Shown here one piece after another: positions 1 through 5,650 of a DNA stretch of 9,620 nucleotides; position 1 is the stretch's first letter; every line of letters starts with the position of its first letter. This DNA comes from Candidatus Hydrogenedentota bacterium. Lineage in GTDB: Bacteria > Hydrogenedentota > Hydrogenedentia > Hydrogenedentales > SLHB01. The position numbers and the translations under genes were made by a program. Under the pieces are notes generated by a model. The model was given only the letters and a program-made list of their open reading frames with translations. It did no database searches and was not told the origin of the DNA. The stretch is taken from NCBI GenBank assembly GCA_023384315.1, contig JAHDWY010000030.1, forward strand, positions 1 to 9,620, given 5' to 3'.

Positions 1-448
1 AAATGAACGTTGCGGTTGCGGTCAGTTTGATGCCATCATCGACCATGCGCACCGGAATGCCGTGCCATGCGAAAAGCTGGCGAAGGAATGGACTGTAGCG
101 CGTCTCCAGGTATTCGACGGGACTGTCGATGCGCGCGCGGCGCCAGCGCACGGCGAAGAGCATGACGCTGAAAATCGTGGCCGGTATGGCGACCCAAAGG
201 AGCGTCACGCCAACCCAACCGTGGCGGTAACACAACCCGGGATAGAACACGAAAGCCGCGACGCTGAAACTGCTCATGTAGAACGAGACGCCGCTCAGCC
301 ACCACGGGATTCGGTTGCCGCCGCTGAAGTAGTCCTTCATGCGTTTCATGCGATTGTAGAAGTACACGCCGATTCCGAGCATCAAGACGAAGTACCCCGC
401 GATCATGAAAATGTCCGCGTTCTCAAAATGGCCCTGGGTTCCCGGCAT
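1..448 (-). CDS. Sodium/solute symporter family protein, N-terminal part (3' end beyond window)
   Basis: Membrane transporter of the sodium/solute symporter (SSS) family, expected to couple Na+ entry to uptake of a small solute such as a sugar or organic acid. Only the first 149 residues lie in the window; the frame is open to base 1. Hydrophobic segments lie at about residues 12-30, 47-70 and 78-100. The stretch DYFSGGNRIPWWLSG (39-53) is the family's typical loop into the second helix, resembling the 'DYFLAGR..PWW' pattern. The ATG at 446-448 has a GGGAGG ribosome-binding site about nine bases upstream. It starts 16 nt after the stop of the TIM-barrel lipoprotein gene on the same strand, so it is very likely the third gene of that operon. 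Substrate unknown. Family assignment is fairly sure; the discriminating core motifs lie outside the window. Confidence 0.85.
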   Translation of the reverse strand, partial: MPGTQGHFENADIFMIAGYFVLMLGIGVYFYNRMKRMKDYFSGGNRIPWWLSGVSFYMSSFSVAAFVFYPGLCYRHGWVGVTLLWVAIPATIFSVMLFAVRWRRARIDSPVEYLETRYSPFLRQLFAWHGIPVRMVDDGIKLTATATFI

Positions 449-464
449 GGTTGCGCGCCTCCCG

Positions 465-1319
465 CTATTTGAAGTTGCCGACGGACCGCGCGTAGGCCAC
501 GCAATCGGCGATGGCCTGCAGGGTCTGCTCCTGGGTCAGCTTCACCCCTTCCGTCCCTTCAAACTCCAGCGTGACCGGGCCCGCGTATCCGTGGTCGCGC
601 AGCAGGGCGATGATCGCGGGAATTTCGACAATCCCCGTTCCAAGCACCGGAAACTCCCAGGTTTCAAAGGCGCCGGAATGATCCTTGAACTCCACCGTGG
701 CCACGTAGCCGATGCTCTTTGTCAATTCGGCGACCGCGCTGGTTTCTTTGTTGTAGTAGGTGATATTCGCCGTGTCGAAGTTCACGCGGATGTTGGGATG
801 GTTCACCGCCTGCATGGTCTCTACCTGCACCGCGCCGTTGGTGCCGAGGTCCGGATGGGTCTCCAAGCCGATGATGACGCCGTGGGCTTCTGCCGCGTCG
901 CCTGCCGCTCGCAACCGCTCAAATGCGGTTTCCTTGGGCGAGTCCCCGCGTTTAGCGGAGAGGAAGAGATACTTCACGCCCATTTGTTTGCAGACCGCCA
1001 GTTGCGGTTCGAGTTCCGCGGCGAAGGTGTCTTTGCTCAAGTCAGCGCTCCCGCGAAAAACGACCGGCGTGAGTTCCAATGACGCCAACTTGGCCTGCGT
1101 CGCTTCCACTTCTTCCGGCGCGGGAACGGACATGAAGACGTACTTCACGCCGATCCGCTGTAAGTGCGCCCAGCCCGCTTCCTGGTATTCGCCGTAGCTC
1201 ATAATCCGCACGGCCAAGGGCCACGGCTCGGTAGTTTGCGTCGTTGCCGTTGTTGTTGCACATCCCGCGCAGAGCAACAGCGCACAACCGGCATAAAAAA
1301 TCCCCGCGTTTCTTCCCAT
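465..1319 (-). CDS. Lipoprotein with xylose isomerase-like TIM barrel (sugar phosphate isomerase/epimerase family)
   Basis: 284 residues. The start at 1319 is chosen because it opens directly into a lipoprotein signal: a short basic start, a hydrophobic run and LLLCAGC with Cys20 as the probable lipidated residue, followed by a Thr-rich linker (21-30). The longer frame up to 1547 has no signal and overlaps the upstream gene. The rest fits the xylose isomerase-like / AP endonuclease 2 TIM barrel: GLETHP (Glu153), NFDTAN (Asp182), VEFKDHSG (210-216) and TLEFEG (Glu252, Glu254) sit where the family places metal ligands. The usual His of the 'HxKD' motif is Glu210 here. Members normally isomerise or epimerise sugars, typically in the cytosol; here the protein should be anchored in the cell envelope. 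It lies between the aminotransferase and the symporter in one operon. A ten-G tract serves as or overlaps its ribosome-binding site. Actual substrate unknown. Confidence 0.87.
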   Translation of the reverse strand: MGRNAGIFYAGCALLLCAGCATTTATTQTTEPWPLAVRIMSYGEYQEAGWAHLQRIGVKYVFMSVPAPEEVEATQAKLASLELTPVVFRGSADLSKDTFAAELEPQLAVCKQMGVKYLFLSAKRGDSPKETAFERLRAAGDAAEAHGVIIGLETHPDLGTNGAVQVETMQAVNHPNIRVNFDTANITYYNKETSAVAELTKSIGYVATVEFKDHSGAFETWEFPVLGTGIVEIPAIIALLRDHGYAGPVTLEFEGTEGVKLTQEQTLQAIADCVAYARSVGNFK

Positions 1320-1329
1320 CCTGTAATTA

Positions 1330-1339
1330 CCCCCCCCCC
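1330..1339 (-). repeat. Homopolymeric tract of ten G (C on plus strand) upstream of the lipoprotein start
   Basis: Ten consecutive C on the plus strand, that is G10 on the coding strand, ending ten bases before the ATG at 1319. No other Shine-Dalgarno candidate is at normal distance, so the tract probably acts as the ribosome-binding site. Tracts of this length are prone to slippage, and also to base-calling errors. Confidence 0.75.
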
Positions 1340-1347
1340 TAGGTAGG

Positions 1348-1373
1348 GTCCGCGCGGCCTCAACCGCGCGGAC
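1348..1373. repeat. Perfect GC-rich inverted repeat in the intercistronic gap
   Basis: Arms GTCCGCGCGG and CCGCGCGGAC (10 bp, perfect) around a 6-nt loop CCTCAA. It begins 11 nt past the aminotransferase stop on the minus strand. No U-run follows in the direction of transcription, so it is a poor intrinsic terminator. An mRNA-stabilising or polarity-setting hairpin, or a copy of a dispersed palindromic repeat, is more likely. Confidence 0.75.
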
Positions 1374-1384
1374 GAAATTTCCGA

Positions 1385-2710
1385 CTACGCCAATTCTGCG
1401 CGATGGGCCCAGACTTTCTCGAAGGCCTGGGCATATTGCTCGCAGAGTTCCGGCACCTCTTTCGTGAAGTACGGCAAGCCGAGACAGGTGTCGTTTGCCT
1501 GCTTCGATCCCGGCAATTCGGGAATGACCGGTTTGTGGTGCCACCACTGCTCTTCGGCATACAACGGCAACTCGTGCTGCAAGGTGTAATGGCGTCCCGT
1601 GACTTGCACGCCTTCGGCGGCGAGTGCGTCGGCAATCTTGTCCCGCGAGACGCCAACTTCCTTCTCGTCGATGAACAGCATGTTCCAGGCGTAATACAGG
1701 CGTTGCACGTCATCGCGATGACTGGACTGTTCGTACAATCCGGGTAACTGAGTGAGCCGATCGTTCAAACGCCGGACCTGCGCGGCACCCGCGTCGTTGC
1801 GCTCGTCCAGACCTCGTAACTGGCAGCGGGCCAACTCTGCCGCGATGGGATGCATGCGAAACTTCAATCCGAGGCCCGAGCCTTTGTATTGGTAATACGG
1901 CATGTTCTCGGTCATGCCCTTCATGTCGTAATTGCCGAATGCGGTTGCGCGGCCGAAGTCCTCTTCGCTCTGGTAGACACCCATCCCGCCCTCGATTGCC
2001 GGAAGCGGCTTCGTGGCCTGATAACTGAAAATGCTCATGCGTCCCCAGGATCCCATCCGCTTGCCCTTTAGTTTGGCCCCATGGGCGTGCGCAGCATCTT
2101 CGAGGAAAATCAGCCCCTTCTCATTCGCCCAGTCGCCGATGTGGTCGACATCTGCCGGCAGTCCGATCCAGTGCACGGGCAGAACGGCCTTGGTCTCCGG
2201 CGTCAGACGTTTTTTCGCATCCTCGAGATCGAAGTTCAACGTGCGCGGATTGATGTCCACGAAATTCGGCACGAGGCCGAAGAGACGCATGGGAACGATC
2301 GTCGCGAAGAAGGTGTAGCTCGGCACCATGATCTCGCTGCCCGGGGGTAAGTTCAGCGCGAAGAACATGGAGCAGAGGGCGCTGGTCCCGTTGCAGTGCG
2401 AGGTGCAGTAGGGCACGTCGAGGAACTCCGCCCACTCCTTCTCGAGTTTCGCGTTAGGGTCATAGTTCGGCGCGCGCAGGAGCTCGAGGACCGCCTGCTC
2501 TTCCGATTCCCCGTATTGCGGCCACTTGGTGGCATCGCTCGCGTCGGCGGTAACCGCTTTAGGTCCGCCGGCGACAGCCAGTTTCTCGACTGATGCGCCG
2601 TGTGCCCGGCTGCCGAGTCCGATCGACACGCTCGCCGTGGCGGCTCCGCTGGCGATGAGAAAGTCACGACGGGAGGGATGGTTGGAATGCGAATCGTGCT
2701 GCAAAGACAT
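1385..2710 (-). CDS. DegT/DnrJ/EryC1/StrS family PLP-dependent aminotransferase with Tat signal
   Basis: 441 residues; fold type I PLP enzyme of the sugar aminotransferase (DegT/StrS) family, which usually transfers an amino group to keto-sugars. Conserved features are visible: CNGTSAL (106-112) for phosphate binding, LEDAAHAHGA (203-212) with Asp205 for the PLP ring nitrogen, and FSYQATKPLPAIEGG (228-242) with Lys234 as the Schiff-base lysine. The core looks catalytically intact. The N-terminus has a twin-arginine signal, SRRDFLIA (13-20), followed by an Ala/Ser/Gly hydrophobic stretch ending near AHGA, so export as a folded, PLP-loaded protein is predicted. The ATG at 2708-2710 is chosen because AAAGGGGG lies four bases upstream; an in-frame ATG at 2740 lacks a site. 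First gene of the operon, behind the promoter at 2770-2798. Substrate unknown; members of this family with Tat signals occur in PVC-type genomes. Confidence 0.93.
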   Translation of the reverse strand: MSLQHDSHSNHPSRRDFLIASGAATASVSIGLGSRAHGASVEKLAVAGGPKAVTADASDATKWPQYGESEEQAVLELLRAPNYDPNAKLEKEWAEFLDVPYCTSHCNGTSALCSMFFALNLPPGSEIMVPSYTFFATIVPMRLFGLVPNFVDINPRTLNFDLEDAKKRLTPETKAVLPVHWIGLPADVDHIGDWANEKGLIFLEDAAHAHGAKLKGKRMGSWGRMSIFSYQATKPLPAIEGGMGVYQSEEDFGRATAFGNYDMKGMTENMPYYQYKGSGLGLKFRMHPIAAELARCQLRGLDERNDAGAAQVRRLNDRLTQLPGLYEQSSHRDDVQRLYYAWNMLFIDEKEVGVSRDKIADALAAEGVQVTGRHYTLQHELPLYAEEQWWHHKPVIPELPGSKQANDTCLGLPYFTKEVPELCEQYAQAFEKVWAHRAELA

Positions 2711-2769
2711 GTAGCCCCCTTTCTGTGCGCCGGGCTGCATTCCCCCGAGCGCCGCGCACGTGTGTGCTT

Positions 2770-2798
2770 ATAGTAGAGCCGGATTTCTCAAGTTTCAA
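2770..2798 (-). promoter_or_regulatory. Sigma-70-type promoter for the aminotransferase operon
   Basis: On the minus strand, TTGAAA (2793-2798, 5 of 6 matches to the -35 consensus), a 17-nt spacer, then TACTAT (2770-2775, 4 of 6). Transcription would begin near 2763, leaving a leader of about 50 nt before the ATG at 2710. The local sequence is more A/T-rich than its surroundings. Prediction from consensus only. Confidence 0.5.
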
Positions 2799-2888
2799 AC
2801 TAATTTTGCGTTGCAGCCGCTATCGATCGGATTGACCTTTCTGTGAAACTCCTTATGAATCATAGAGTTGCTTGGGTTCTGGAGGCGG

Positions 2889-2933
2889 AAAAAAGCCGCG
2901 CCCGGCTGGCAAACAGCCAAATCCGGGCGCGGC
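2889..2933 (-). terminator. Strong intrinsic terminator of the coiled-coil protein gene
   Basis: Perfect 11-bp GC stem (arms 2895-2905 and 2923-2933, GCCGCGCCCGG with its complement). A nested TGGC/GCCA stem lies inside it (2907-2919). Six A on the plus strand (2889-2894) follow at once, giving UUUUUU on the minus-strand transcript. It starts 39 nt past the stop of the coiled-coil gene and insulates it from the operon promoter further on. Confidence 0.92.
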
Positions 2934-2972
2934 GAAAACCGGTGTCTGTATCACGCTGTCATATCAAATCGA

Positions 2973-3683
2973 CTAGTCGCGCGACAACACGACCAGGTTA
3001 AATGCCGCCGTGACGGGATTTCCGTCTGCATCGTGAATTCGGACGCGGTACTGCATGTTGGTGTCGCTCGCGGCTACCTGTGCGACCGTCGCCGAAAGGG
3101 TTGGGCCAGTCGACCCCGCAATGTCAGCGTTCACTTCCGGCGTAGCGACTGCAACGGAGTCGGCCGCGTTCGGGAACGAACCAGCCGGCCCGTCAAGGGT
3201 CACGAGAAACACGCCGGCGCTTTCTTCCACCACGCTGCTGCCGGGATTGTTGAGCGGAGCAGGATTGATGACGATGAAGTCTCCCCCGAGTCCCCGATTC
3301 GAATACACGAAAGCGCGCACTTCCTTGGTAATCATAGCGGCGAGATCGGCGATTGCTTGATCCTGGTTGTCATTTTCCGTCGCCAGATTCTGGATCTCCG
3401 TTTGCTGGCTCTGGACTTGGGTGTTCAGCGCGCCAATCTGGCTTACCGCGTCGGCAAGGTCTGACTGAAGAGTTCCGATATCCGTCTGCGCCTGTAAAAG
3501 CGCCTGTTCCAGGGAATCGAGATCCGTCTGCTGGTCTTGAATCGTTTCATTCAATACATTGATTTGTGCCTGAAGTTGCTTGAAAGGCTTTCCGTTGCCT
3601 GGCTTCGCAGTTGCGACATGTGCGCCCGCAAGCAGCACCGCGAGCACCACAATTCCCCGACCGAGCACCATCTTTTCCGTCAT
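2973..3683 (-). CDS. Secreted coiled-coil protein of unknown function
   Basis: 236 residues; not a family I recognise. A Sec signal peptide is clear: short charged start, hydrophobic IVVLAVLLAGAHV and probable cleavage after ATA (residue 26). Residues about 35-120 form a long Gln/Asn-rich heptad pattern with Leu/Ile/Val at core positions, a probable parallel coiled coil. The last 115 residues (121-236) look like a compact beta-rich domain with no cysteine, ending FNLVVLSRD. The architecture of signal, stalk and C-terminal head resembles oligomeric surface or fibre proteins, but that is inference from shape alone. The ATG at 3681-3683 is chosen because TTGGAGGAAAC lies just upstream; an ATG at 3722 would put this site inside the gene and push the signal peptide inwards. 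It is monocistronic: intergenic DNA upstream and an intrinsic terminator downstream. Confidence 0.85.
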   Translation of the reverse strand: MTEKMVLGRGIVVLAVLLAGAHVATAKPGNGKPFKQLQAQINVLNETIQDQQTDLDSLEQALLQAQTDIGTLQSDLADAVSQIGALNTQVQSQQTEIQNLATENDNQDQAIADLAAMITKEVRAFVYSNRGLGGDFIVINPAPLNNPGSSVVEESAGVFLVTLDGPAGSFPNAADSVAVATPEVNADIAGSTGPTLSATVAQVAASDTNMQYRVRIHDADGNPVTAAFNLVVLSRD

Positions 3684-4072
3684 GACCGTTTCCTCCAATG
3701 TATTTTCTTTGATGAGGGACAATTCCCCCGCAAGGTTGGCAATAGCCCAAGCAACACTCGGGCCAATCGCATCGCCTGGGCGATGCTGGCAAAAGCGCGT
3801 GAATAAGCGCCGTACTTGTAGATTCGGTCGTCACAAAGGCTCATGTAGGAGCCAAAATTCTGTTGATTTGCCGGAAATTAGGCGGTTAACAGTTGACATC
3901 CGGCGCTTGGTTCGGGTCTGCTGGTTTGGCGTAGCCATCGGTTTTGAAATCTGTTTCCGTAGTCGTCGTTGCCCGGAGTGGCCCCAAAGACGATTGTGGC
4001 GATTGGAGAGTGTATGAGGTCCCGACACGCTTCTAGAACGAGTGTCCAGCCCGAACGGTGGGCGTGCCCGCG
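3684..4072. other. Divergent intergenic region between coiled-coil gene and symporter
   Basis: 389 nt without a convincing gene; short frames here lack ribosome-binding sites and protein-like composition. It should hold promoters for both flanking genes. A TTGACA at 3893-3898 faces the symporter, but nothing resembling a -10 lies 16-18 nt downstream. No good promoter was found for the coiled-coil gene either. It contains the perfect palindrome at 3769-3786 and a small GGCTC/GAGCC hairpin near 3840-3855. Confidence 0.6.
3769..3786. repeat. Perfect 18-bp palindrome, possible operator
   Basis: GCATCGCC, two bases TG, then GGCGATGC. The two-base centre is too tight for a good RNA hairpin but typical of a site for a dimeric DNA-binding protein. 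It lies 86 nt upstream of the coiled-coil gene start. No second copy was noticed in the window. Confidence 0.45.
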
Positions 4073-5578
4073 ATGACGGAATCTGTGGCGTTCGGCGCCG
4101 CGAACTACGCCGTGCTCGTGGTGTACCTCGCAATCGTCGTGGGCATCGGCCTCCTCGTTTCGGGCAAGCAGAAGACGACGACAGATTTCTTCCTCGCCGG
4201 GCGCAACGTGCCCTGGTTCATCGTGGCCATGAGCGTATTCGCGACGATTACCAGCGCGGTCACCTATATGGGCGTCCCCGGTCTCGTATACGGAGAGAAT
4301 TTGTCCATCATGGTCGGCATCCTCATGATGCCCGTCGTCGCGCCCTTCATCATTCTATTGTTCCTGCCGTTCTACCAGCGGCTCAACGTGACGACATCGT
4401 ACGAATACATCCTCCAGCGGTTCGGCGCGAATGCCCGTTATTGTGTTTCCGGTCTCTTCGTGTGCGCCCGCCTGGGCTGGCTAGGTACCGTCATTTACGC
4501 CCCGGCGCTCGCGTTGTCCGTCGTAACCGGAATCGAACTGTGGTTGGCCATTGTGCTCATGGGGCTTCTCGCCACGGCCTACACTGCGTTGGGCGGTCTC
4601 GCCGCTGTCATTTGGACGGATGCCGCACAATTTGTCATCCTGGTTTGCGGAGTGTTGCTGGTGGCGGCGTCGCTGATGCGAGAGGTGCCCGGCGGGGTGC
4701 CCGAGATCCTTCGCGTCGCGGGAGAAACGGGACACCTTAACTTACTGGAGTGGAAGCCAAGCCTGACTCGAATGACCGTGACCGTCGTAGCCGTCTCGTA
4801 CTTCTTCAACTTCCTGCACGACTACGGCGTCGATCAGATCACCGTACAGCGACTGCTTGCCACCCGTTCACTTGGGGCCATGGCGCGCGCGACCATTGTC
4901 AATGCGCTCATGTCGGTTGTAATTGTTGGTGTTCTGGCGTTTATTGGGCTTGGCCTTTTCGCATACCACCAGGCTTGGCCCGATCGGTTGCCGGACGGCA
5001 TCGTGGGCGATCAGGTGTTCCCCTACTACATCGTGCACGCCTTGCCCGCCGGGGTCTCCGGACTCGTCATCGCCGGAATCTTCGCTGCCGCTATGTCCAG
5101 CATGGATTCGGGGATTAACTCGCTGTCGACGGTCGTTGTGAACGACTTCATCCGCCCGGCCCGCGGTTCGAATGCTGATGATAAGAAAGACCTGTGGATT
5201 GCCCGCGTGTTGGTGGTGGTATTCGGCGTGTTCGCTACGGGTGTAGCGTTTTTCGCGACGACAATAGGCGAGATTCTCAAAACCGCACAGGTATTTCTAG
5301 GACTGTTCTCCGGTCCCGTGCTCGCCCTGTTCTTGCTGGGAATTTTGACGCGCCGCGGATCCTTCGTCGCGTGGCTCTGCGGTGTCGCTGTTGCCGTACC
5401 AGCCACCATCGCGCTCCAACGATGGACAGACGTGCACTTTGTCTACTACTTCCCCTTCAGTTTCGGTCTGTGCTTCGTGGTGGGCCTACTACTCAGTTTC
5501 GTATTCAAGGCTCCTGCCGCCGATCCAAGTTTGACGCTCCGGGGCAACGTCGTCGCGAAGCGGGACGATTCAATGTAG
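4073..5578 (+). CDS. Sodium/solute symporter (SSS family), complete
   Basis: 501 residues, normal family length, with about 13 hydrophobic segments. Family signatures are present: TDFFLAGRNVPWF (37-49), YTALGGLAAVIWTDAAQF (170-187; the GGxxAVxWTDxxQ signature), and GIFAAAMSSMDSGINSLST (335-353; the second signature, whose Ala and Ser residues line the Na2 sodium site in structures of this family). It couples Na+ entry to import of a small solute, probably a sugar, sugar acid or similar compound. The ATG at 4073 is preferred to the in-frame GTG at 4058: it has GGTGGG ten bases upstream and starts closer to the first helix. No good promoter was found. It converges on the Asp-box protein gene, and its last codon (ATG) and stop (TAG) lie inside the palindromic element at 5573-5650. 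Sequence alone does not give the substrate; sialic acid transport should not be assumed from the neighbour. Confidence 0.93.
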   Translation: MTESVAFGAANYAVLVVYLAIVVGIGLLVSGKQKTTTDFFLAGRNVPWFIVAMSVFATITSAVTYMGVPGLVYGENLSIMVGILMMPVVAPFIILLFLPFYQRLNVTTSYEYILQRFGANARYCVSGLFVCARLGWLGTVIYAPALALSVVTGIELWLAIVLMGLLATAYTALGGLAAVIWTDAAQFVILVCGVLLVAASLMREVPGGVPEILRVAGETGHLNLLEWKPSLTRMTVTVVAVSYFFNFLHDYGVDQITVQRLLATRSLGAMARATIVNALMSVVIVGVLAFIGLGLFAYHQAWPDRLPDGIVGDQVFPYYIVHALPAGVSGLVIAGIFAAAMSSMDSGINSLSTVVVNDFIRPARGSNADDKKDLWIARVLVVVFGVFATGVAFFATTIGEILKTAQVFLGLFSGPVLALFLLGILTRRGSFVAWLCGVAVAVPATIALQRWTDVHFVYYFPFSFGLCFVVGLLLSFVFKAPAADPSLTLRGNVVAKRDDSM

Positions 5579-5650
5579 CGCAGGCGTCCCCGCCTGCTTG
5601 TTGATTGCGTGTGGTTACAAAGAATGCAGGCGAGGACGCCTGCGCTACAT
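5573..5650. repeat. REP/BIME-like double palindrome at the convergent gene junction
   Basis: Two 25-nt arms (5573-5597 and 5626-5650) are inverted copies with 24 of 25 positions paired. Each arm contains its own hairpin: GCAGGCG-TCCC-CGCCTGC at 5580-5597 and GCAGGCG-AGGA-CGCCTGC at 5626-5643. The outer six bases of each arm, ATGTAG, supply the final Met codon and the stop of the gene on that side. The 28-nt centre has a further TTGT/ACAA pairing (5598-5601 with 5617-5620). Translated shadows read AQASPPAC and AGEDACAT, peptides I recall as recurring in predicted proteins of PVC-group genomes, which suggests a dispersed repeat family. The element may also act as a two-way transcription stop or 3'-end protector, though it has no T-run. 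Confidence 0.85.

Noticed and set aside
405..1082. 225-codon plus-strand frame opposite the TIM-barrel lipoprotein
   Set aside because: Shadow frame; the minus strand carries signal peptide, family motifs and a ribosome-binding tract.
2711..2740. Aminotransferase start at the upstream in-frame ATG (2740)
   Set aside because: No ribosome-binding site precedes it, whereas AAAGGGGG precedes the ATG at 2710, which also gives a normal Tat signal.
3893..3921. Promoter with TTGACA for the symporter
   Set aside because: A perfect -35 hexamer, but the bases 16-18 nt downstream (around GTCTGC) do not resemble a -10 element and no TGn extension is present.
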